Shown piece after piece: positions 1-7,948 of a DNA stretch of 64,000 bases. The stretch covers positions 3,782,001 to 3,846,000 of the forward strand of contig NZ_CP033073.1 in assembly GCF_003675325.1 (NCBI RefSeq). The letters are read 5' to 3'. Within the stretch, counting starts at the first letter, position 1. Each line of letters opens with the position of its first letter. A program made the translations under genes and the position numbers. The notes under the pieces are model-generated. The model saw nothing but the letters and a program-made list of their open reading frames with translations, was not told where the DNA came from and made no database searches. Source of the stretch: Streptomyces dangxiongensis (lineage in GTDB: Bacteria; Actinomycetota; Actinomycetes; Streptomycetales; Streptomycetaceae).

Positions 1-66
1 CCCGCCACACACCACACCGCGTGGAGTGAGGAGGGGACGGGCCGTTCGGTCCCGGCGTGCGGGTGA

Positions 67-2745
67 TCAGCCCGCGCAGGGCGGGCCCTGGGCCTCGCTC
101 GACCGGTGCTGGTCATAGGCGCCGCAGGCGAGGACCGCCTTCGGTCTGTCTCCCGTCTGGCGCAGCAGGACCAGGGTCTTGTCGCGGGGCGGGGCGTTGG
201 CGCCGTCGTAGGAGACGTATCCGGTGGCCCCGTTGAAGGCGATCCCGGCTTGGAGGACCAGCAGGACGGATTTGCGCTCGATGTCCGGGTCGGCCAGTCC
301 GGCCTGGCGCACCGCCTGGGACAGGACGTGGAAGGCGTCGTACGAGACCGCGGAGTGGCCGTCCTGCCGCCAGGGATCGGTGCCCGCGGTGGTGGCCTTC
401 ACGAAGGCGTCGTAGTCGGCCACGAACTGTCGGGTCCTGTCGCTCGCGCCCGGATCGTCGGTCGGCAGCCGGTGCGCGGAGTAGTACAGGCGCAGCCAGT
501 CCTTGTTGGCGAAGGCGCCGGTCTGCGCCACGTTGGTCAGCTCGTTGCCGCCGAGGACCGTCACGTCGCGCGAGGTGCACGTCCCGGCGGTGTCCATGGA
601 GTTGATGAGGGCGGTGAAGTCCTTGGCCCGCGCCGACCAGTACACCACCGAGTCCGGTTCGTCCTCCAGCGCGTCGCACAGCGCCCGTGCCAGTGAGGCG
701 GCGCCGTGCTCGCTGACGGCGCCGCTCAGCGGTGTGGAGCCGAACCTGCCCTCCTGGTCGAAGTCGAACACCTGGTGCGTGCCGTCGAAGTCGCCGACGA
801 ACCGGCGGGCCAGGCTGTGGCTGTACAGGTCCGCGGAGCTCTCGATCACGATCGCATGCTCGGCCGGGACGCAGCGGTCCTCGAAGCCGGGCTCCGCCAC
901 GATGTTCTCCGTGCGCGCGAAGTCCGCCTCGATCCGTGCCTCGCGGGAATTGAACGGCGTGGACGGCCAGTAGGTCAGTGCGGCGGAGCCGGTGAGCATC
1001 TCGTCGGCGGTCGCGGTGGTGCCGATCGTGGGGATGCCCGCATCGCCGAGGTCCTGGAGGGCCGCCTGGGTCTCGGTGCGGCTCTGCGCGAAACCCAGCA
1101 CGCCGACGACCCGGTCGGACGCCGGGACGCTCTTCTCGTCGGCCACCTCCGCGACGAGCTTGTCCGCCTCCCTCTCGGCGTCGTGGAAGGCGACTCCCGC
1201 CTCGCGTACGTCCACGCGCAGGGGTATCAGGGAGTCGTCGGCGGCGGCCTCACGGATCAGCCGCTCCTGCCACATCGCGATGCCGCGCAGCTCCGGGATC
1301 GTCCCGTCGAAGCGCGTCTCGTCGTCGGTCGTCGGCGGATCGGACACGAAGGCGACGACCGTCCGCACCCTACGGCCCTGGGCGGCGTACTGCTCGACCC
1401 GTGCGTTCTGCTGGTCGATGGTCCGCACGGCCGCCTCGTACCAGGCGGTGGCCTGCACCGGTACCGGCTCGGTGGGAGCGGACTCCGCCACGGATCCGGT
1501 GCCGCCGAGGCAGTCGCGCGGCGGGGGGAAGACGACCGGCCGGAGCAGCAGTCCCGTTGTGAGCAGGGCGAGCGTGGTCACTCCGCTCACGATCGTGGCG
1601 GGGACGTACCGGCTGAACCTGAAGGTCTTCGGATCGACGGGCAGAACGGGCACGCCGCGCGCCGCCAGATCGGCTCCGGAGACGGTGACCAGGACGGGCG
1701 GTTCGCCGGCGGTGCCGTCGGCGGCGAGGTGCACACTCGCTTCCGGGAACGTGCTCTCGGCCGGATCGCCCAGCTCCCGCAGCAGGGCGTCGGACGGGAC
1801 GCCCACGGCGACGACGAGCGGGCCCGGCGGCCCGGCGGTGGCCCGGGCTCGGCGCAGGGAACGCAGGAAGCGCTCCGCGGCGCGGGCCCCCGGCTCTCCT
1901 GCCGGGGGTAGCTCCAGGAAGAGGACCGGGCGGCTGGTTCTGCGGCGCCGGCCGGGCAGGACGCGGCCGATCGCGGGCCGGCGCAGGTCTTCCAGCAGGG
2001 CGCGCAGCAGGAGCCAGTCGAACTCCTGGAGCGTCTCCTCGTGGGCCGCGTCGTCCACGAGCTGGACGGAGCGCTCGGCGGCCAGGTGGTCCATCACGCG
2101 GAAGAGGTTGTTGCTGCCCTGGGCCACCGGTTCCGCGCCGAGCCAGGCCCGCATCACCTTGCGGGAGATGTGACGGGCCCAGATCCGTCGCGGAAGTAGC
2201 TGGACGAACGACAGCCAGCTCAGACCGGCCAGGAATCCGGCGAGCCCGTCGAGAGCCGGGCCCTCCATCCTGGTGAAGGCCAACGCGCCGCCGCGATGGG
2301 CCCGCCGCTCACCGGCGTGGGCCCGCAGCTCCGCTTCCTGGTTGCCGTTGTCCGCCCACTCCTGCGGGTGCGACCTGATGTACCCCACCAGGTCGCACAT
2401 GACGTGGAAGTGCGGGAAGCGGTCGGGAGTCATGTGCTGGGGAGCGCTGCGGGACAACTGCGTTCCGGCGCCGGCGGAGAGCAGCCGGGCGTCGGCTCCC
2501 TCTCCGGTCCCGGCCGGCAGGTGGGCGAACGGCACCCGCTGCCGCAGGGCTCCGGCCAGGGCGGCGACGACACGGTCCACGCCGGTCCGGTACGACGCGC
2601 GCGGAACGCGCAGGAGGAACAACGGCGGACTGGTCGCCAGCTTCGCCCGGTTCTCGTACGTGGGGGCCACGGTCACCCGGAACTCCCGCACGAAGACGGT
2701 GGCTTGCTCGTTGGGGAATCCGGGGTCGCCAAGAGGTGTGGTCAT
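67..2745 (-). CDS. Membrane-anchored protein with cytoplasmic N-terminal region and extracytoplasmic type I periplasmic-binding (ABC substrate-binding-like) domain
   Basis: 892 residues. The ATG at 2745 is preceded by GGGGGAAG seven bases upstream, which favours it over an in-frame start 78 bases further out. Residues 1-375 have no motif I recognise. One hydrophobic stretch at about 380-400 (ATIVSGVTTLALLTTGLLL) is the only clear membrane helix. Residues 430-890 resemble a branched-chain amino-acid (LIVAT) type binding protein, with phrases such as VVGVLGFAQSRTE, DAGIPTIGTTAT and SYDAFHVLSQAV. Ordinary binding proteins of this fold are secreted lipoproteins; this one has no signal peptide or lipobox and is tethered through the middle. 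The layout suggests a one-pass receptor that senses a small ligand outside and acts through its N-terminal region inside (inference). It lies 237 bp downstream of a Pycsar-type operon on the same strand. No permease or ATPase of an ABC importer is nearby. Confidence 0.7.
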   Translation of the reverse strand: MTTPLGDPGFPNEQATVFVREFRVTVAPTYENRAKLATSPPLFLLRVPRASYRTGVDRVVAALAGALRQRVPFAHLPAGTGEGADARLLSAGAGTQLSRSAPQHMTPDRFPHFHVMCDLVGYIRSHPQEWADNGNQEAELRAHAGERRAHRGGALAFTRMEGPALDGLAGFLAGLSWLSFVQLLPRRIWARHISRKVMRAWLGAEPVAQGSNNLFRVMDHLAAERSVQLVDDAAHEETLQEFDWLLLRALLEDLRRPAIGRVLPGRRRRTSRPVLFLELPPAGEPGARAAERFLRSLRRARATAGPPGPLVVAVGVPSDALLRELGDPAESTFPEASVHLAADGTAGEPPVLVTVSGADLAARGVPVLPVDPKTFRFSRYVPATIVSGVTTLALLTTGLLLRPVVFPPPRDCLGGTGSVAESAPTEPVPVQATAWYEAAVRTIDQQNARVEQYAAQGRRVRTVVAFVSDPPTTDDETRFDGTIPELRGIAMWQERLIREAAADDSLIPLRVDVREAGVAFHDAEREADKLVAEVADEKSVPASDRVVGVLGFAQSRTETQAALQDLGDAGIPTIGTTATADEMLTGSAALTYWPSTPFNSREARIEADFARTENIVAEPGFEDRCVPAEHAIVIESSADLYSHSLARRFVGDFDGTHQVFDFDQEGRFGSTPLSGAVSEHGAASLARALCDALEDEPDSVVYWSARAKDFTALINSMDTAGTCTSRDVTVLGGNELTNVAQTGAFANKDWLRLYYSAHRLPTDDPGASDRTRQFVADYDAFVKATTAGTDPWRQDGHSAVSYDAFHVLSQAVRQAGLADPDIERKSVLLVLQAGIAFNGATGYVSYDGANAPPRDKTLVLLRQTGDRPKAVLACGAYDQHRSSEAQGPPCAG

Positions 2746-2914
2746 GTGGAACTTCCCCCAAGTTCGACCTGAACGACTTACGCCGGGAATCGGCACCGGC
2801 TCCTGACCGACTCTGGCGCCCACATGCGGAGTCAGGGGGGCAGCGAGTGACAGGAGGAAGCCGAGAAGCGGAAGTCGGAGGATACCTTCCGTGTGGCAGG
2901 CGTCACAACGGGTG

Positions 2915-2931
2915 GTCGGAAGCGTTCCGAC
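2915..2931. promoter_or_regulatory. Inverted repeat in the gap between the effector gene and the binding-protein gene
   Basis: GTCGGAA-GCG-TTCCGAC is a perfect 7-bp inverted repeat with a 3-base centre. It lies in the 237-bp gap downstream of the gene ending at 2983 and upstream of the gene starting at 2745. It could be an operator for the downstream gene or a weak transcription stop. No T-run follows, so I do not call it a terminator. Confidence 0.35.
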
Positions 2932-2982
2932 GGACCGCGCATGCGCCCTCTGCTCCGTCCCCGTGCGCCCCCTCCGCCCCGG

Positions 2983-3549
2983 TCATGCGGTGTACAGGGC
3001 GGCGGCGAACTGCGGGAGCGCGGCGACCAGCAGGAACGTGCCCCGTTCCACCCAGCGGTACTTCTTGCGGATGATGTCGCTGGTGACCAGCAGCGAGGCC
3101 AGCAGCGGGCCGGCGGGATCGCGCGAGGCACGTTCGAAGGCCCGGCTCAGCCTCTGGCTGCCCATCCCCGCCGTGATGTGTCCGAAGTAGGCGGGGCCGG
3201 CGGCGTCGTACCGGCTGTCGGTCCGGTGACGCGGCATGATGGCGCACACGAAGCAGAGGACGGCCAGGAGTGAGGTGACGACCGCGCTCCACCGCAGGAT
3301 CGCGGGGCTCGGGGAGACCCCGACGAAGGCGCCGAGCACGGCTCCTGTGACCCCGAGCAGGACGGCGGCCTTGGTGTCCGCCCGCCCGATCTCCGTTCGG
3401 TTCGCCGTCATGAACCGCTCCATCGCCGCCACGGTCTCCGGGCCGCCGGCGTCCGGGACGCGCACACCGGTCCGGCGGTGCCGGTGCCGGATCGTCCGGT
3501 GCAGTTGTCGATGACGGTACGGCGAAGGGGGGGCGGCGGCGCCCGTCAC
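2983..3549 (-). CDS. Pycsar-system effector-like membrane protein (DUF5706 / PycTM family)
   Basis: 188 residues. The GTG at 3549 overlaps the stop of the upstream gene (GTGA), so the two are translationally coupled. The core begins near residue 65 with NRTEIGRADTKAAVLLGVTG, the family hallmark (an R-A-D-x-K-A segment running into a membrane helix). Three hydrophobic helices follow: AAVLLGVTGAVLGAFVGV, AVVTSLLAVLCFVCAIM and FLLVAALPQFAAALYT. In known Pycsar systems, proteins of this type respond to cyclic pyrimidine nucleotides by disrupting the inner membrane during phage infection. Here the likely nucleotide source is the cyclase-like protein three genes upstream (6886-7821). Two extra proteins, a P-loop ATPase and an unknown, lie between them, which is not the usual two-gene Pycsar layout. 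Family assignment is by recognition of the sequence pattern; the role is inferred from context. Confidence 0.72.
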   Translation of the reverse strand: MTGAAAPPSPYRHRQLHRTIRHRHRRTGVRVPDAGGPETVAAMERFMTANRTEIGRADTKAAVLLGVTGAVLGAFVGVSPSPAILRWSAVVTSLLAVLCFVCAIMPRHRTDSRYDAAGPAYFGHITAGMGSQRLSRAFERASRDPAGPLLASLLVTSDIIRKKYRWVERGTFLLVAALPQFAAALYTA

Positions 3550-4460
3550 AGCGTCCTCCCGTCCGCCGCCCCGTCCAGCCCGCCGTCGTAGGTCCACGTG
3601 TCCCGCTGTTCGGGAACGCGCCGTCCGAGTGCGTGCAGGCGGTCACGCAGCAACTCGGACAGTTCCTGGCGCTCCTCGTCGGAGAGCTTGCCCAGCAGGC
3701 CGGCCACCTCGTCCTGCCACGTGGTCTCCTGCCGGATCAGGTTCTGGTGGCGCACGGACCAGTCCAGTACCTGGCTGACCTGGTCGGGGTGCCTGAGGAG
3801 CCACAGCGCCGCGAGGGAGACCGGCCCGTCGCGCACGGTCCGGAGGCAGAACTGGTACTCCTCCCGGCGGTCGGCGGTCCAGGCGAAGGGTGCCTCGGAG
3901 GTGGCCGCCCTGCCCAGCCGCAGTTCGCCTTCGGTGTCCCGGGCCTGGACGTCCGTGACGCGGTAGGTGAGGCCGGTGCCGTCGAGTACGTTCGGCGCTG
4001 CGAGGCACTGCAGCATCGCCGAAGCGCTGAGCGCCTGGCCGTCGGCCTCGCAGTTGTCCGCCAGGTCGTACAGGCGCCGGCTGAGGTCTCTGCGTACGGC
4101 GTCCCAGCCGTCCGTCGTCCGGGTCCGTACGACCTGCGCGGGATCGTGTGCCCACCACAGCAGGCGCACGTCCACCGGTTCGGTGCCGTACGGAGTCGCC
4201 AGGGCGACGGGCTGGGCCGCCGGCCGCTCCGCCAGATCCACGTGGAAGGCGCTGTCGTACCCGCCGAAGAGACTCGGTGCCGGGACGTCGTCCACCGTTC
4301 CCGTGCCGGGCCCGCCGGAGCTCAGGACGTGATGGGCCCCGTTCACGGCCACGAGGACCAGGGCCCGGTCCCGGCGTCCGGACCAGCGCTGCCGGAGGAT
4401 CTCCCGCCAGGGAGCGTGCGGCGCCCGGGTGCACAGGGGGTGGTTCTTCTCGATGGTCAC
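3546..4460 (-). CDS. Protein of unknown function in the cyclase/ATPase/effector operon
   Basis: 304 residues, GTG start at 4460 overlapping the stop of the ATPase gene (GTGA). Its own stop overlaps the start of the membrane effector in the same way, so it is made in step with both. No signal peptide or membrane helix is visible. The middle contains VDVRLLWWAHDPAQVVR followed by an amphipathic helical run (WDAVRRDLSRRLYDLADN). That is faintly like the domain-plus-helix layout of SPFH/band-7 proteins, but too weak to name. The C-terminal 80 residues are helical and charged (GLLGKLSDEERQELSELLRD). The tight coupling suggests a partner of the ATPase or a link between ATPase and effector. I do not recognise the family. 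Confidence 0.65.
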   Translation of the reverse strand: MTIEKNHPLCTRAPHAPWREILRQRWSGRRDRALVLVAVNGAHHVLSSGGPGTGTVDDVPAPSLFGGYDSAFHVDLAERPAAQPVALATPYGTEPVDVRLLWWAHDPAQVVRTRTTDGWDAVRRDLSRRLYDLADNCEADGQALSASAMLQCLAAPNVLDGTGLTYRVTDVQARDTEGELRLGRAATSEAPFAWTADRREEYQFCLRTVRDGPVSLAALWLLRHPDQVSQVLDWSVRHQNLIRQETTWQDEVAGLLGKLSDEERQELSELLRDRLHALGRRVPEQRDTWTYDGGLDGAADGRTL

Positions 4461-6889
4461 GGTGTCCTCCCGTACGGTCGCGTGGGGCGGTGCGCGGGCC
4501 CCGGGAACGACGCCGGCGGCTCACCGTCGCGCCAGGCGCGCAGTGCCCGGCGCGCGATGCGCTGTCCGGCGATGCCGGGATCCGCGTCCCGGTCGATCAT
4601 GACGAAGAGGCGCAGGACACCATGGCGCACGTCCTGGGCGAGCGCCGTCAGAAGCGTCTCCACGGCCGTCCTCTGCCGGTCGTCCCAGGCGGCCCCCCGG
4701 CACCACAGGAGCAGGGCCCGACACATCGGGTCGGACAGTTCGTGGTCGTTGATGACCCGCCGGGTCAGACCCACCACGAGGCCGGCGAACTCACCGTCGT
4801 CCAGGAGCTGGTCCCGGCACCAGGTGCCCGACGCCAACAGGTGGGGGAAGACCTCCAGCGGAAGGCGGGCGACACCACTGCCCCCGGTCTCGGCCCACGC
4901 GATGAGGTGCCCGAAGACCGTGGGCTGGTTGCCCGTCGCGAAGAGGTTCACCAGGGCGCGTCGGACCACCTTCGCGACCGTCGTCTCCTGCCGGTCCCCC
5001 TCGCCCCGGAAGACGTTGCGCAGCAGCCGCATCGCCTGATCCGGCCGGGCCGCGCCGAAGCCCGTCCCGCACGCGTGCGCGACCGTCCAGCGGACCTGCC
5101 AGCTCGACTGGACGCTCCACTGGGCGAGGCGATACTTGACCTCGCCGGCGAGGACGGGATCCTCGGCGGCCACGCCCAGCGCGTACGCGGCGACGGCCCT
5201 GCCGGTGGCGCGGTCGGACCCGGCCAGTTCGCGGATGTGCAGCAGAGCCCTGCGCCCGCCGCCCCACCGGGCCGCCATGCCCATGACCCGGCCGACCGGC
5301 TGGGTCAGGTCGCTCTCGCCGTTGACCTCGCCCATCCAGCTCGTCAGGAGCCCGGAGAGCCGGCCGTACTCCCGCCATACGTGCCGCAGCACCGCCTCCC
5401 CCTGCCGATGGCGGGTGAACCTCACCGGTTCCACCACGTAGGTGTAGCCGTGCGTCGAGTGGTACTCCTTGGCCCCGTACTCCGCCCGCACCGTGTGCAG
5501 CAGGTCGTCCAACGAGCGCCGGAAGACGAACCGTGGGTTGGGCACCGGCCTCCGCGGGCTTCCGGGCCCGTCGGGCCCCGGCACTCCCTGCTGCCCGGCT
5601 TCCCCGCCCGCGCCCGCGTTCGTGCCCGCGCCGGTGCCGGTGCCGGGCCGGTCACCGGTGCCCTGCGGCAGGACCGAGTGCAGCCGGCCGTCGGCCAGGT
5701 CGACGAGGCGCTCCGCCTGTTCACGCACGATGCGGTGATCGAGGCCCTCGAAGACGCAGGTCGCCAGGAGGAAGGCGAGGCCGTCGGGGTCGTCGCGAAG
5801 GCTTCGCAGGAGGTCGGGGACCTCCTCCTCCGCGAGGTAGCTCAGCCGGTCACGGATGTCGCCGGCCGTCGTGCCCCCGTCGGTGGTCCCGACGACCGCG
5901 TCCACCAGTTCGCGGACCTGCGCGGGCATCAGCCGGCCCGCGAGCAGTTCGTCCAGCAGGCCGGGCTCCAGGTTCGCGAGCAGTCGGGCCCGCTCCGTCC
6001 GGTTCGGCACCTCGGCCTCGAGACGCGCCTCGAACACCGCCCGCGGCGGAGGCGGCGTGCATCGCACAGGCGTGACGTGGAGGTCACGCGTCAGGCTTCG
6101 GACGACGACCGGGTCGTCGGGCAGCACGATCACCATGCGTGCGTCGGCGTCGTTCAGCAGACGCCGCAGGTTGCCGACCGTCCCGGGCTTCAGCGGACGG
6201 GCGGGGAACAGGCCGTCCACCAGGTACCCACGGGTGCCGGTGTCGGTGGGGTGCCAGGCCGCGAGGTCCTCGTCGCTGTCGACGGCCCGCAGGCTCATGG
6301 TGTGTCCCGTGTGGCGGTGGAGCAGGTTGAGCGCGGCGGTCCGGCGGCCGGTTCCCGGCTCACCGGACAGGAACAGCACACGCCTGTCGAGTTCCGCCAT
6401 GGCCGTGGGGAACCACTCGGGCTCGGCGAACCCGCTCACCGCGTCCATGATCTCCGTCGCCGAGACAGGACCCTCATGGGCCACGACCCGCGGGCCGCCG
6501 CCACCGGCGCCGGCCGCGCCCGCGCCGTTGGTCACGCGCTGTCCGCCGCGGACGGAACCGGAGTTGACGGTGCCGTACGGCGCGTGGATATACGTGATCT
6601 TCGCGCCGTCGGTGCCCGGCGCGCCGAGCGGCCCGTCTCCGAAGCCGTCTCCGAGGCCGTCACCGAGGCCGTCACCGAAGCCGTCACCGAAGCCGTCGTC
6701 GAAGCCGTCGTCGAGTGTCTCCTCGGCGGATCTCCCGTCGCCCGTGGAGTCCTGCCCGATGTCCGCCCGGTGGGTCGGTCCGCTGTCCGCCCCTCGGGTG
6801 GCTTCCGGTCCCGCGGCGGCCGTGGTCCCGGAGGAGGTGAGCGCGGGCCGCCGGCCGGGCGGGGCCGGCTCATCGGTGGCCGCGCTCAC
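4457..6889 (-). CDS. P-loop ATPase with N-terminal Gly-rich signalling motif and C-terminal helical repeats
   Basis: 810 residues, start at 6889 overlapping the cyclase-like stop (GTGA). The order is: a low-complexity N-terminus; a run of DGFG/DGLG repeats at residues 60-86; an isolated motif GTVNSGSVRGGQRVTN at 106-121; a Walker A loop GEPGTGRRT at about 176-184; a likely Walker B strand near RMVIVLPDD; then about 450 residues of helical repeats resembling HEAT/ARM solenoids (WQVRWTVAHACG, RRALVNLFATGNQ). This is the plan of STAND/NACHT-like sensor ATPases: switch ATPase plus solenoid sensor plus a short N-terminal signalling module. The 106-121 motif is almost repeated near the C-terminus of the adjacent cyclase-like protein, which suggests the two assemble through it (inference). 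It is most likely the sensor or assembly hub of the locus. The exact NTPase subfamily is uncertain. Confidence 0.68.
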   Translation of the reverse strand: MSAATDEPAPPGRRPALTSSGTTAAAGPEATRGADSGPTHRADIGQDSTGDGRSAEETLDDGFDDGFGDGFGDGLGDGLGDGFGDGPLGAPGTDGAKITYIHAPYGTVNSGSVRGGQRVTNGAGAAGAGGGGPRVVAHEGPVSATEIMDAVSGFAEPEWFPTAMAELDRRVLFLSGEPGTGRRTAALNLLHRHTGHTMSLRAVDSDEDLAAWHPTDTGTRGYLVDGLFPARPLKPGTVGNLRRLLNDADARMVIVLPDDPVVVRSLTRDLHVTPVRCTPPPPRAVFEARLEAEVPNRTERARLLANLEPGLLDELLAGRLMPAQVRELVDAVVGTTDGGTTAGDIRDRLSYLAEEEVPDLLRSLRDDPDGLAFLLATCVFEGLDHRIVREQAERLVDLADGRLHSVLPQGTGDRPGTGTGAGTNAGAGGEAGQQGVPGPDGPGSPRRPVPNPRFVFRRSLDDLLHTVRAEYGAKEYHSTHGYTYVVEPVRFTRHRQGEAVLRHVWREYGRLSGLLTSWMGEVNGESDLTQPVGRVMGMAARWGGGRRALLHIRELAGSDRATGRAVAAYALGVAAEDPVLAGEVKYRLAQWSVQSSWQVRWTVAHACGTGFGAARPDQAMRLLRNVFRGEGDRQETTVAKVVRRALVNLFATGNQPTVFGHLIAWAETGGSGVARLPLEVFPHLLASGTWCRDQLLDDGEFAGLVVGLTRRVINDHELSDPMCRALLLWCRGAAWDDRQRTAVETLLTALAQDVRHGVLRLFVMIDRDADPGIAGQRIARRALRAWRDGEPPASFPGPAHRPTRPYGRTP
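6632..6712 (-). repeat. In-frame tandem repeat encoding DGFG/DGLG units
   Basis: A run of 12-base units of the type GACGGCTTCGGT/GACGGCCTCGGA encodes D-G-F/L-G repeats at residues 60-86 of the ATPase. The units differ at third positions, so it is not a fresh expansion. It lies between the disordered N-terminus and the Gly/Asn motif and probably acts as a flexible linker. Confidence 0.7.
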
Positions 6890-7821
6890 CGGTCGCCCTC
6901 GTGCTTGTCGCCGTGGACGGTGTCGCCCTGGTTGCCGTGGACCGTGCCCGCCTTGTTGCCCCGGACGTAGTCACCGCCGATGTGGTCGCGGCCCACGTCG
7001 AGGTTGCTGACGCTCTGACCGCCGTACACCGTGCCGCTGTTGACGATGCCGCGGTCCGCCCTGATCACCGACCGGGATGCCGCGGTCGTCTCCCGGCCGG
7101 CCGCCTGCTGCCGGGGGTCGCCGTCCGGCCGGCGCTTCTCCTGGTCGTCGATGACCTGATCGCCCAGCACACGACGGTCGTACAGACTGCCGGACGGCAT
7201 GGGCACGTACAGCCAGGCCCGCTGGGCGAACGCTTTGCCCTCGACCGTCGCCGGCACCTCGATGAAGTGGTCCGGATGGCGTCCGGTGTACCCGCTCGCC
7301 ACCACGTCCTGGTAACACCGGTCCGAGAGGATCGCCGCGACCTGCGTGACATTGGCGCTCGACGCCGCCAGTACGGCTTTGACGGGGCGGGAGTCGAGCA
7401 GCCGGTGGGTGTCGTTGCGCGGCGTGCCGTTGCCGTCGAACTCGTCGCCCGTGTCGGGCAGCGGTCCGATGTTGAGGCTGGCCCGCAGGCGGATGCGTAC
7501 GACTCCGGCCGAGTGCAGGTTGAACTCCGTGAGCACGTCCTGGAGGACGGCCAGCCAAGGATGGACGACGAACGGCATGACCGCCGGCTCGAATCCGAAC
7601 ACGTACCCGTCACCCGTGGAGTCGGGGAACCGCCGGTCCCTCCACACCTCCGCGAGCCCGGCGCGTTCGAACGACGTCTCCAGGAGCTGGGGGACGGCCC
7701 GGCTGATCGGCCCGTGCTGCACGGCCGGGTATCCGGTGAAGTCCTTGGCGTCGACGGCCAGGATCCCGCGATAGGGAGGCAGCGGACGACTGTGCGTGTG
7801 GGGCTGGTCGATGTGCGACAC
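6886..7821 (-). CDS. Class III nucleotide-cyclase-like protein with C-terminal Gly/Asn repeat tail
   Basis: 311 residues. The GTG at 7821 follows GAGGAG five bases upstream; a longer frame reaching 8028 would run into the regulator gene and is rejected. The N-terminal 210 residues match the class III cyclase layout: strand AVDAKDFTG with a candidate metal Asp24, hairpin STGDGYVFGF with the second Asp71, then LRASLNIGPL and NDTHRLLDSRPVKAVL at the positions of the R-x-GI-x-x-G and N-x-x-x-R segments. Both metal Asps are kept, so it could be active. Product specificity (cAMP, cGMP, cCMP or cUMP) cannot be read from the sequence. The tail (258-311) contains GIVNSGTVYGGQSVSN, then H/G/D-rich repeats (TVHGNQGD, TVHGDKHEGD). 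The first motif matches one in the downstream ATPase. In this setting it is the likely second-messenger maker for the membrane effector at 2983-3549. Uncertain: it may be a degenerate, non-catalytic relative. Confidence 0.66.
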   Translation of the reverse strand: MSHIDQPHTHSRPLPPYRGILAVDAKDFTGYPAVQHGPISRAVPQLLETSFERAGLAEVWRDRRFPDSTGDGYVFGFEPAVMPFVVHPWLAVLQDVLTEFNLHSAGVVRIRLRASLNIGPLPDTGDEFDGNGTPRNDTHRLLDSRPVKAVLAASSANVTQVAAILSDRCYQDVVASGYTGRHPDHFIEVPATVEGKAFAQRAWLYVPMPSGSLYDRRVLGDQVIDDQEKRRPDGDPRQQAAGRETTAASRSVIRADRGIVNSGTVYGGQSVSNLDVGRDHIGGDYVRGNKAGTVHGNQGDTVHGDKHEGDR

Positions 7822-7948
7822 GGGAACTCCTCGCGTGGGCCTTCGTACGTCGTGGACGACCTCGAGCCTGCCGGGAAGGAGGGTGACCGTGTGCCCGAGG
7901 AGTGCGGAAGCGGCGTGACGGACGCCACATCTACCACCGGCTGTTCCC

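Noticed and set aside
1..66. Left-edge bases
   Set aside because: Too short to assign; no end of a gene can be supported.
4148..6970. Long open frame on the plus strand opposite the ATPase gene
   Set aside because: Arg/Gly/Pro-rich shadow frame typical of high-GC DNA; no ribosome site or domain, and the opposite strand has a clear P-loop protein.
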